Position numbers and translations under genes: made by a program
Assembly (NCBI GenBank): GCA_015680685.1
Contig: MNCI01008127.1
Coordinates: forward strand, 185,828-249,827
Source: Gnetum montanum
Lineage: Eukaryota; Streptophyta; Gnetopsida; Gnetales; Gnetaceae
Direction: 5' to 3'
DNA: 64,000 bases
The notes under the pieces: model-generated
What the model was told of the DNA's origin: nothing
The model's input: only the letters and a program-made list of their open reading frames with translations
The model's database searches: none
Part shown: positions 22,987 to 31,999 of the stretch, in pieces
How the letters are laid out: each line of letters starts with the position of its first letter
Numbering within the stretch: the stretch's first letter is position 1

Positions 22987-23186
22987 GATGGATGCTATCT
23001 TCTAGCACATTCTTACACTTCTCAATGTCTATTAACCTTATGTTTTCAACAACAATATTCTTATTTTTTTCTTCTAATGCAACTATAGCTTTGTAATGGG
23101 TGCATGTTTGGGCATCTACTATAGAAGCATTCCACGTTGCCTTTTCTTTACCCACCTCCATTTTTGTGTATTTGTGCAAAGCAACA

Positions 23187-24000
23187 AGTACCCCCTATGC
23201 CCAACCATACAAATCATGAGTGTTCACATGGAATCCAATCAAATTCTATGGATGGGACTAGCTGTGGCATTTAGATCATCAAGCATTGATTGTAGGATGT
23301 TGTCTTCCCACTTGGACTAGTGGTAGCTTTGTGACATATGGTTTAGTCCAAAGTGAGGAATATGAGAATTGATGTTGTTAGGCCCTGATTACTCCTTGCA
23401 ATAAACATAATTAAAAATGAAATTTAATCCTAAATCTAAGTAGTGATGGTAACATAAATCTACTCTAGCCTAGAGTCGCGAGCATCTAGTCTTGGCTTAG
23501 TGTACATGTCTTGGACTCATATAACTGTTATTGGGTTACTAGGAGTACTCATTCCACTTTACTAATGAACAAGTAAAATACTTAGAAATATAAATGATTA
23601 AACTAATAAAACAATGAAAACTATGCTAAGTAAAATAGTAAAAACTAAGTGGATGCTACAATGATGAAAAGTAATCTCCATCTTTATTTTTTAACATGAA
23701 CTATTTCCAAGTACACTTCACTCGAATAAATATTTTGTACAACTACTTAACACCACACTACAAGCATTCACCCTATCGCTAAAACTATAGAAACAAACAC
23801 AAAAATCTACCTAAGGATGGAACAAAATTTATTCAGATCATGCATCAAAGTATTTTATTTATAGGCAAGCATGCATCCCGTGATATCAGATATCCAATAA
23901 TGTAGCATGTGCTTTGATATCAAGGCTAAGATATCATATCCCCAATATTTTTGATGGTGATGGTTGTTCCATCGGTTTCTTCCCTTTGTCAGTAGGCTTC
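23187..24000 (-). repeat. Gypsy LTR L1 (3' LTR of element E1)
   Basis: It aligns well with LTR L3 at 43424, sharing the GTACCCC start region, the CATATGGTTTAGT block and GATGTTGTTAGGCCCT, but lacks the first ten bases. A minus-strand TATAAATA at 23856-23863 is followed on its upstream side by four GATATC palindromes (23879-23941). To its right come the accessory ORF start and the spacer, as expected for a 3' LTR of a minus-strand element. The right end is approximate. Confidence 0.7.
23879..23941 (-). promoter_or_regulatory. GATATC palindrome array in LTR L1
   Basis: TGATATCA or AGATATC(A/C) units start at about 23881, 23889, 23914 and 23930, directly upstream of the minus-strand TATA box. 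TGATATCA is what CGATATCG becomes after both CpGs are deaminated. Intact CG forms are seen in LTR L2. Confidence 0.5.
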
Positions 24001-24059
24001 TAAAAAGTTTTTCCTCTTCTATCCTTATCTTTTGTTTCCATATGTTCTCTCTAGTAACT

Positions 24060-24310
24060 ATGACACAAAAGCTCCTTCAATTTTCACTATAGCATCACCC
24101 TATTTGTTCTTCCAAAATTAGTAGGTTTCTCCTAAGTTCCATTTACCAATGTTGGTTAGTGTGTGCCATAATGAAGATGCTTGGAGTTTGATCTTCACTA
24201 CTTCTAGAGCAAACTCCATAAAGAGACCAACATTCAATTCCATGATGATCATGGGCATGATCGATCTTCTTGGATGACCTAGAAGAAATTTCGTGATAGC
24301 GTGAGGCATT
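24060..24310 (-). pseudogene. Accessory ORF (ORF3) N-terminal remnant, E1
   Basis: The minus strand reads GKWNLGETY, then (after a frame break) FWKNK-x-GDAIVKIEGAF. This matches the start of ORF3 in the large element (YMGETYLF, NNR-x-VDAIVKIKD near 51440-51500). The function is unknown. Matching protein-level blocks in two elements argue that the ORF was translated. Confidence 0.6.
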
Positions 24311-24599
24311 GTCCTTATTTAGGTGCTTGTGGAATTTATGGCTCTCCTTGGGTTGAGTGCTATGTAGCAGGAGTTTCATGATGAATGTTGCATGATTGAG
24401 CCTCCTCCTCTATTCCTTTACTCAGCCTCTCCCATGGCCTCTTGGTCTTTTACTCTTGTGTTGTGAAGGTCCTCCTTCTGGTATCCTCTTTAAGGCCATT
24501 TGCACTCAACAAGGTTTTGAAATTATTAGGGTGTTCCTATCAATTCTTAATAGTTCTTTACCTTGCCCATATCCTTGGTTAGATTAAGTTCTTATCTCA

Positions 24600-26800
24600 T
24601 TATGATTGTAGAGTTTGGAAACTTTTCATAAAGAAACCCCTTAGATCTTATATCTTTTACTTACTTGTGACCTTCTATTGTTTTCCTTTCTTATTATGAC
24701 CTAAAATAGTTGATATGGTCTATTAATAGTATTATCTAAATCTTTCTATCCTTAGTTTGATTGGTTAACTTTAATATTTTTATTATTTCTTTGTACTTAC
24801 CCTTTATAGTATCTTTTGAGTGTTAGGAATTTTTGGCTCAAGTTTTCAAATTTTCATTCACTTATATCACAAAATATACAAATTTTTATTTTCTTGTATC
24901 ACACAAAAATTTTCATTTGCTTATATCACCCAATGCATCCCCCATGACTAAGTTGAGCACTCTAGGATCACCAAGATTTAAGACTTTTAAAAATTGGAGC
25001 TAGAAGGACAAAGTTATGGGCTTTGGAAATTAGTGTAAGAGGGCTAAGGAAAAACTACAAAAACTTCTCTTGCTACAAATATCAAATGAAAAACTTCACC
25101 AACTCCCATGCATATATATACTATATTTATATGCATTCCATCATAGATCATACATCATAAATATGACATCGTAGGTGCCTATGACATCGTGACTACGATG
25201 TTATTGTTTAAAAAATCAGAATTTCCATTGATTTTTCTTGGAAAAAATAATAGAAATGGAATGTCTATAAGATATAAAGCTTGGCTAGAGGATCATGGGC
25301 CATGAGTGATGCACGGTTTTCAGCAAGTTAGCATTCAAGGTTCATGAAGAAGAAATCTTGAGCAAAGAATGTCTATGGTATGGATAAGAAATGGATAATG
25401 AATTTCTAATGTATAGATAGATTATTAGATGATATGGGAAATTTATTAGATGTCTTGGAAGGCACAAGATGATGTGAAAATTGCTTGGAAAGTATGAAAT
25501 ACAAGAGTTATACAAGTGGATCCTCCCCAAAGCACACTCTAGCCCATAGTGCCCTTGTATAACCACGCCTCAAAGAGTTCTTAGGCACTTAAGGAGTTGA
25601 ATGTAATACATACTTATCTAGAAAAACACACATGTTAGTATCACTAGGTGAGGAAAATTATACTATGTTACACAAAACCACAAGTTATAATTATTCATAT
25701 AGTGAGATGAGATGGACTATGGAAAAGATTATTGAAATTGGGATGTGAGGTGTCTTACCATAGGCATAATGAATTCTTGTGTGTTATTGATGGTTAAAGT
25801 AATAATTAACCTTTCTATCCAAGATTCAAACCAAGTCCAAACCACTATCTAGTAACATCACATTGCTTCACCTTTAGGATTCATAACCATAAGACTATCA
25901 TAGTTGCAAGGAGTATCATCACTTGCCATTTCATCCAAGGGAGGTGTTTATTTATTACACCTCCTTTTATTAGTTTTGAAATTCCTAATAAGTCACCTAC
26001 CTTTAGGCATGGGTAACATGTCTTTATAGTGGGACCTCCAGACATTTATTCTATGCATAAGTTTTATTTTTATCTATGTCAACCTTACTAGAGGACTATC
26101 TTTAGGCATGGGCAACATGTTTTTTTAGTGACATGGTAAGGCAACATTTATTGTACTCTTACTCCCATTTTTTGTTAGATATACATGGATATAATTACAA
26201 CCTTATCAACTTGATGGAACATACAATAGTTTTCTATGATATTCAACAAGTCCCCTTCATGTCACACCGTTCACATTCCCACTTGGTTCTTCACTTTTAT
26301 GTCTAAGAATAATGAGCACAATTCTATGCTTGGTTTGAAGATTGAAAGAATATCATTATCATCATGGTAAGAACTTCTTATTATTAGAATGGATGAATGG
26401 ATGGTGTGGTCTCACTGTACAAATAACTAGTCTCTTATGATTTGATAACATAGAGAAATCTTCACTTCATTGGAACTACATATTACTTTATTTAATGTGT
26501 TTTATTCAAAATTTATAGAAATATTTACAAGTAACCTATAAACAAAGTATTAAAACTGTAAAATATATTAAGAATGAAAAAGATTAAAAAGAAGCAAAAA
26601 ATATCAAAGAATTGCAAATGGTTTAAGAAATGGAAAAGTATAAAAGAATGAAAAGATATCAAAGAATGTGAAAAAGTATTAAGAAAAGATAAAGGTATAA
26701 CAAAAAATTCTAAAGTACAAAAATGTTAAAAAAAACTTGTTAATTCCTAAGGTAGTATAAGACATCTCCCCATGATTGAACTCATGGAAAAGTGTTCAGA
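24600..26800 (-). repeat. Non-coding spacer module, copy 1
   Basis: A ~2-kb module present four times in the window (24600-26800, 32000-33950, 38540-40650, 51590-53640). Shared blocks include TACAAGTGGATCCT(C/T)CCC, CACACC(C/G)TT(T/C)(A/T)CATTC, TGGATG(G/A)ATGG and a long AAAGAATG(A)AAAAG purine-rich tract. It lies between the accessory ORF and gag or integrase. No coding frame is conserved, so a regulatory, packaging or intron role is possible. Confidence 0.7.
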
Positions 26801-26839
26801 AAATGCATCCTAGATTCCCTAGATCATACACTCTAGATT

Positions 26840-27250
26840 GCTCACTTACCATCCTTAGGGATTTAGGTTTTTTGTTATTGTCCTAAGTAATTTTGATAGT
26901 AATTGAGTCTTGATCATCTAAGTTCCTATTTCCTCTATTTTTTGGTGTATGATTATGCTTTAATATTTCCATTTGTGAGCTCTTATTTTGGGTCATTTTC
27001 AGAGAATAGGAGTTAATAAGTGGTTCAGATTGCTCCATGCACATTTTGGATAATTGAAAGTTCTTAGTTAGTGGCCACTAGGTGTCTTTTCATTTAGTGG
27101 TCGTTGCTCTCTCTTGTGCCCACACTTGTTTTTCACATTTGTTGTGCACTGGTGTAATGACTATGTTGACATTCTAGAAGGTCGGTCCACAACTACATCC
27201 TTTCTTTTCTTTTCGGTAGTAATGTATAGAATTTCTTGTCTTTCCATAGT
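26840..27250 (-). pseudogene. Gypsy gag C-terminal part, E1 (first piece)
   Basis: It aligns with 40700-41110 of E3, including the WPLTKN block on the minus strand. It is broken by stops and ends where the host-fragment insertion starts. Confidence 0.55.
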
Positions 27251-27313
27251 TTCAGTAATGCAACGGTAGTAATGTATAGAATTTCTTGTCTTTCCATAGT
27301 TTGGCCCAGAGGC
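27214..27313. repeat. 50-bp tandem duplication at the insertion edge
   Basis: CGGTAGTAATGTATAGAATT starts at 27214 and again at 27264. The unit equals gag sequence of E3 near 41075, so the gag edge was duplicated where the foreign segment begins. Confidence 0.85.
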
Positions 27314-27384
27314 CATTACCGGTAATAACTTGGTAACCCTAATTTTTTGTACATAACGCTAATAACGTTGACTTTCCCACACGC

Positions 27385-27446
27385 CATTTCGGTAATGCAA
27401 CTTTGTGTATAATGTCATTTCGGTAAAGCAACTTTGTGCATAACGT
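27385..27446. repeat. 31-bp tandem duplication
   Basis: CATTTCGGTAA(T/A)GCAACTTTG units start at 27385 and 27416, just beyond the 3' side of the germin-like fragment. Confidence 0.85.
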
Positions 27447-27453
27447 TAAAGTG

Positions 27454-27817
27454 TTATGAAAGGGTACCTCGTGAAATAGTCCATATAAAAATAGTGCAAT
27501 AGTTAAACAAGACCAATGGTAGAAGGGAGGTGCCACGGTTCTGCGAATTCAGCCATGATATGGACGACCGCGGGTAATGCCCAAGGTTCAGCAGAAAGGG
27601 CATCAGCTCGTGAGGGAACACAAAAATATCGCCTGCATTCAGAGTCTCTTGGAACAATTGGTTGTTTGTGTCCACAAATCCCGCCAAAACCAACCCACCA
27701 TGGATCAGAAACATGAACTCGGATCAGAAACATGAACTTGGTGGCCCGTGAATGACTATGAGGCCGAAGGATGCCACCTGGGGTAAAATGAGTGTGAGCC
27801 AGAATGAGACCCTGCAT
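27454..27817 (-). pseudogene. Germin-like (cupin) protein fragment, frameshifted
   Basis: Two overlapping minus-strand frames together cover the cupin core of a germin-like protein, an apoplastic metal-binding enzyme family. The upstream frame gives FTPGGILRPHSHSRATKF, the cupin-1 motif, but the metal-ligand Glu (RATE in the family) is Lys. The second frame gives AGFVDTNNQLFQETLNAGDI, then FVFPHELMPFLLN, where the family has FPxGLxHFQxN, so the second-motif His is Pro. LNSQNRGTS matches the conserved LNSQNPGT block. The frames are separated by a 19-bp tandem duplication (27702-27739). The N-terminal exon and signal peptide are absent. It is a dead fragment, close to the protease fragment. Confidence 0.88.
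27702..27739. repeat. 19-bp tandem duplication causing the frameshift
   Basis: GGATCAGAAACATGAACTC at 27702-27720 is followed by a copy with one change at 27721-27739. Nineteen bases shift the reading frame exactly where the germin-like reading changes frame. Confidence 0.92.
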
Positions 27818-27937
27818 TTTGCTGTTCTACAGAGGAGTACGTATACATTTTCATGAAATTAACTCTGGCAATGTTTTAGCATTAACATAATAAAATTACG
27901 TTTCATGGAATTAAATCATGTGCGTGCTGTTTTGCAG

Positions 27938-28129
27938 GGAATATTCACAGGTTACTGTGGGAATAAACTGAACCATGCAGTAACTGTTGTGGGTTATGAC
28001 AGTGTAGAAGGCTTAGATTACTGGACTGCCAAAAATTCATGCGGAACAGAGTGGGGCGAGTCTGGATACATGAGAATTCAAGGAAACTATTACTACAATT
28101 CTTGCAGACTCTGTGGTATTACAACTTAA
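27938..28129 (+). pseudogene. Papain-type cysteine protease, last exon fragment
   Basis: After a TTTTGCAG acceptor the frame reads [20 protein letters not shown], containing the catalytic His. Then comes [20 protein letters not shown] with the catalytic Asn; the usual KNSWG Trp is Cys. A CGI tail and TAA at 28127 follow. This is the C-terminal exon of a plant C1A protease (RD21/papain-like, a vacuolar or secreted peptidase). No catalytic-Cys exon lies upstream; the neighbouring DNA is the germin-like fragment on the other strand. It is a captured or orphaned exon and not a working gene. Confidence 0.88.
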
Positions 28130-28205
28130 CCGACATACCGACTCTATGGTATTGCAGCTTAACCGACATACCGACTCTGTGGTATTGCAACTTAACCGAC
28201 ATACC
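28107..28205. repeat. 33-bp tandem repeat, 3 copies, over the protease stop
   Basis: GACTCTGTGGTATTACAACT-type units occupy 28107-28139, 28140-28172 and 28173-28205. The first copy carries the protease C-terminal codons and TAA, so the stop region was triplicated. Confidence 0.93.
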
Positions 28206-28480
28206 CTATTCAGTATCATCAAGGCGCATCCCAGCTTAATAATCACAGTAGCATCTCTCCATATGCTTTAAATAAATAAAGGGTAATGGTGTTTAGTCCT
28301 TCACAGTCACCTGGTAATGTGCAGTGTTTCTGTTCACCGAGTATCTGTTCTGTGCTTCTATCTTCCCGTGAGGTCGGCTCCCCTTGGCCATATGTATGTT
28401 TTAGTTTCTTAAATATGCTTCGGTAATATGGTTTGTAAATTAATGTTTAAACTGTTTCCTACGGAAACCTGAGTGGCTTT
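28206..28480 (+). other. Probable 3' UTR-like sequence after the protease exon
   Basis: More GC-balanced DNA with an AATAAATAAA stretch near 28270, a plausible polyadenylation signal. The similarity in texture to the exon suggests it came along with the captured gene end. Confidence 0.35.
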
Positions 28481-29153
28481 AGCGCTACGTTCACATAAGA
28501 GTTCGATATTAATAAAATATATGAAAAAAATTGTAATAAAATATATGAAGAAAATTGTTGAAGTAAATTTTGAAGGAAATGACATTTTTTTAAAAAAGCT
28601 AAAAATATCATTAATACTTTTATATATTTTAAAAAAATTTAAAGATATAATTATAGGTATAATGGAGCCTCTTGAATTAAAGATATAAATAAGAAGGATG
28701 AATGGTGATGGTGCTCTTGTCATTCAAGTTATGTACAAAGAAGAAGAGGAAAATGAATTTCTTTTATATAAGTGGAATTTCAGTAGCTTAAAAGATTAAA
28801 GACGTGAGATATTCTTCCAAATAGTAAACCTTCTATCAAAATAGATATAAGCATGTAGGAGACAAGCATTATTGTATAATTATTTAGCTTTAAGAATATC
28901 CGTGAGGTATTGCCTTGTTGGTTAGAAAATACAACTTAGGATCCATAGGTTGGACTCTAAGAAGTACATAGACTTAGATACACTTTACTCTAATAAGTAG
29001 CTACACATAGATACACTTTATTGAGGGACATTAAAAACTATGGTGTTAGGTAAATAGGCTTTAAATCCCTCATGTACCCTTGGTAAATAGGATAAAAGAA
29101 ATCAAGCTGATGATTTAGCTTTAATAATCTTAATCAATAGGTGTAAGTGCTTA

Positions 29154-29263
29154 AAAATTAGTACTCTTGAATCCACTTTTGGAAGTGAATCTCAAAATCC
29201 AAAATTTNGAAAATTAGTACTCTTGAATCCACTTTTGGAAGTGAATCTCAAAATCCAAAATTT
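29154..29263. repeat. 54-bp duplication around an N (assembly joint)
   Basis: Positions 29154-29207 and 29210-29263 are identical, with N at 29208 between. This is most easily explained as two overlapping contigs joined without merging. Confidence 0.9.
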
Positions 29264-29351
29264 CTAAACTTTTAAGACTTCTAGGATAAAGGGGTAAGAA
29301 AGAATTTTTAGTAGTTTTGTTGGTTTTAAATAAGGATTTCCTCTTTCTTCT

Positions 29352-29472
29352 GCTTTGTTTATTTAGTCTTTTTTTATGTGAACTTATGGATTTTATGTAT
29401 AAAATACTTTANGCTTTGTTTATTTAGTCTTTTTTTATGTGAACTTATGGATTTTATGTATAAAATACTTTA
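29352..29472. repeat. 60-bp duplication around an N (assembly joint)
   Basis: Positions 29352-29411 and 29413-29472 are identical, separated by one N at 29412. Same artefact pattern as at 29208. Confidence 0.9.
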
Positions 29473-30165
29473 TCACTTGCATCTTTCTTTGGTTTAATAA
29501 TACAACATATCCAAGTGAATTATATGCACTTCTTAGTTTGAACCTCAACATTTATTTAGTTAATGGAACTAAAGCACAATAAAAATTATGCACATCGTCA
29601 TCGTCATCCTTATCCCCTACGCATTTCATTTATGATTAGTTTCAATCTCTACCTTCACCTTATCCTCAGTTTCTTTTATCTTCTTTTTCAATTTAATATT
29701 CTTTATTTCAATATTACAAATTAATTTTATATTAAAAAGATTAAACCCTGCAAAATTTAACTTACTTCTAAGAGATCAGTTTTCTCTATCAACTTACTTT
29801 TTTTATCCCATTTTTCATAGATTTTAGTTTCAATGATCATAAGCTATGCATAGTCTTTTGGTTTAGTTCCTTAAAGCTATAAGCTTCTTCTAAAAAAATT
29901 GTATATGTAAAATTAAATCTTGGCATTTTCTTACAGTATTAAACTATTGAATTTCAACATTTAACCTACCTCTAAAGTTAAAGTCTCCTCCACAATGCTC
30001 TATTTTTTTTGGAGGGGTTTTACCCCTTATAAACACTTAATATAATATAGGATCATTACCCAAAGCCATAATGCTCATCTCACTAAGTGGGGCCCCAAGA
30101 GGGTTGGTAGATTAGTAAAAGCCTAACCTCTTACTTGAGAAACGAGCACTTTATTATTATTTTCA

Positions 30166-30650
30166 ATGTTTTATTTTTATTTTTGGAAAAAATCGAGCAA
30201 ATTTTTATTCCCAAAAAGGACTATACACCAATATAGTGTAGGCCATAGCTGCTGATCCCACACCGATAGCGCACCCAAACCCTGCGCCCCTCTGCAAGTC
30301 CCAACCACCTTAGGGCATCCTCGTTAGCGGGTGATATGTTTGCTCCGCAATCCCTTAAACAGTAGTTCGGACCAGCTCGGGCATGTCCCGGGGGGGAGAA
30401 CTATCCCCCCCGGCCCCACATTAGGGCCTTTTAGGGTGTTGGTAGTTAGAGCCCTGACTCTCCTCAGTGGTTTGGAGGCCCAAGTACTACTCGCCCGAGC
30501 CAGCAGCCAAGCGACGGTGTTTTTCTTCAATTATCTGGGCAATACCTATCATGTGGTCTCTGATAACATTCTCGATCCATTGTAGCATCTGGCTGTATGA
30601 TTGCAGGGGTAGGGTCGGTGTCTCAGAGAGCGTTCCCTCAGCAACCTCAC
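30166..30650 (-). mobile_element. LINE 3' end fragment, second copy of the family
   Basis: It starts with a T-rich run and TTTGGAAAAAATCGAG, matching TTTCGGAAAAGGTCGAG at the tail of the LINE at 21691. The interior is GC-rich with C/G runs and reads as the same basic tail region on the minus strand. The zf-RVT part is missing. No clear target duplication was found. Confidence 0.65.
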
Positions 30651-30660
30651 TCTTGTACAA

Positions 30661-30927
30661 AATTTTTATGCCTTCTGGACGAAGAACAAGATTTTTGTAT
30701 CTTATTTTTCCTAAGGATGGGTTTTTTGAAAAAAAAAATTTCCATCAATTAGTGTATGCTCTCACTCTAGGCCGAATTTATGCTCTCACTCTTGGCAGAA
30801 AAAATAACAAATTCGGCCAAGAGTGAGAGCATACATCAATTGATGAAATTTTTTTTTTCAGAAAACCCATCCTTAGGAAAAATAAGGTACAGAACTCTTG
30901 TTCTTCATCTAGAAGGCATGAAAATTT
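30661..30927. repeat. Fold-back element, 119-bp inverted arms
   Basis: Arm 30661-30779 and arm 30809-30927 are near-complementary along their length. Shared blocks are GCCTTCT(G/A)GA(C/T)GAAGAACAAG, TTATTTTTCCTAAGGATGGG and TATGCTCTCACTC. The loop is about 29 bases and contains one more TGCTCTCACTCTTGGC copy. A third partial arm follows at about 30915-30975. Transcription would give a long hairpin RNA. It could be a fold-back transposon or MITE. Confidence 0.85.
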
Positions 30928-31049
30928 GGGTTTTTAAATCTTGTTCCTCATCCAGAAGTCATGAAATTTTTTAGTCAAAGAAACTTTTACTTGTAAACAA
31001 ATAAGATTCTCTTGGCCAATTTATAGATATACATTATAAATATATAACT

Positions 31050-31730
31050 AAGCTAGTGATAGGTTCATCTATTATGTTTTCCACTAGAGTGATAATGGGT
31101 GTTGGCCCTTGTGTAGGATTGGAAGACATTATTTTGGTTAGGAAGGATGTTACACCAGGCTAGCCTTGTGTTGGTTTTGATGATCCAATAAGTCTATGAG
31201 CTTTATGCTCATGTGTGGAAAAAGAAAGAATGTTTTTGAGATCATGGTTGAGATCTACTAGCATTATCATTTACATGTATGTTCACATCACAAGTGGGAT
31301 TCTTCTATTAATGTTGTGCTGCCAATCCTTCCTATGTTGTTGGTGGTGACATATGGTGGAGGGAAGTATGAGAATATTGAGGATGTTGTGAAGGATAAGA
31401 GATTTGAGATGATAGTCTCATAGGAGATGCTACAAGTTGATGATATTCAAAAGAGTAATAGTAGTGATTCAAGATAAAGGAAGTAGAACCATTTGGAGAA
31501 ACAAGTTGTTGAAGTCATATGGGTCTAGCTAACAATAAGTATATTGTTGATTTGTTAATAGCATCCCCCACAACTGTGGGTTTTTCCACTGTAAGTGATA
31601 GTAGTTTTGAGGTTGATAAGAAGTTCCACTAGAATAGTATAGTTGATTATAGGGCTATCTATAATTACCTTGTGATTCATAAGGAATTTTAAGATTACCA
31701 AAATGTTATGGAAAAATCCCCTAATGATTC
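31050..31730 (-). pseudogene. Gypsy gag part, E1 (second piece)
   Basis: Alignment with E3 resumes here (31050 with about 41110) and runs to the equivalent of 41730. Shared blocks include GACATTATTTTGGTNAGGAAGG and TGGTGGAGGGAAGTAT. Together with 26840-27250 it shows that a 3.8-kb segment was inserted into this gag. Confidence 0.65.
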
Positions 31731-31999
31731 ATATCCTTTCATCAAATTTTTGGTTTCAGTTGAAATCAATATTTATTATTAACTTTATCTTCAATTTTGA
31801 TTTCAAATTTTAAAAAAATGTAAGAAGAAAATATTTATTGAATGAATTTTATCAATTAAAAAAATTAAGTTAAAAAACCTATTAAAATATTCAATTTATT
31901 AGTTGAAGTATATTCAAATAATTAATTAAAAGGAAACGTTAAGTTTTATTGGATTATATGAGATTATAATATAATTATCTTTCGTTGTTCTTATCCTTG
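31731..31999. other. AT-rich joint between elements E1 and E2
   Basis: Very AT-rich DNA with no match to the elements on either side. No gene seen. Confidence 0.4.

Larger units (their letters stand above)
20640..23186 (-). pseudogene. Retroelement-like coding relic, split by a LINE
   Basis: The flanks of the LINE insertion (up to 21690 and from 22972) were one continuous sequence. On the minus strand, 23179-22990 reads as a coiled-coil-like protein (EEKNKNIVVENIRLIDIEKC and following), Lys/Glu rich. It resembles the Lys/Glu-rich part of the accessory ORF of the gypsy element at 49-51.5 kb in style, but I could not align it firmly. It abuts the broken LTR L1 at about 23187. Confidence 0.35.
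28481..30165. other. AT-rich stretch with two assembly joints
   Basis: No gene is supported. Single Ns lie at 29208 and 29412, each flanked by an exact direct duplication (see next two entries). The rest is low-complexity AT-rich DNA. Confidence 0.5.
23187..31730 (-). mobile_element. Gypsy element E1, gag-only, with large insertion
   Basis: The order on plus coordinates is LTR L1, accessory-ORF start (24060-24310), non-coding spacer (24600-26800), then gag (26840-27250). Gag is interrupted by a 3.8-kb insertion and resumes at 31050-31730. Alignment with E3 (38341-43975) shows gag joined directly to the spacer in both, with protease, RT, RNase H and integrase missing. E1 has lost its gag start and 5' LTR on the right. 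Confidence 0.65.

Noticed and set aside
22460-23179. 239-codon minus-strand open frame as one gene
   Set aside because: It is a chance fusion: the N-terminal part is an older coiled-coil-like relic and the rest is the LINE zf-RVT tail. The frame crosses the 15-bp target duplication.
28037-28246. Minus-strand repeat protein with three Cys-rich units
   Set aside because: It is the antisense reading of the 33-bp triplication after the protease exon.
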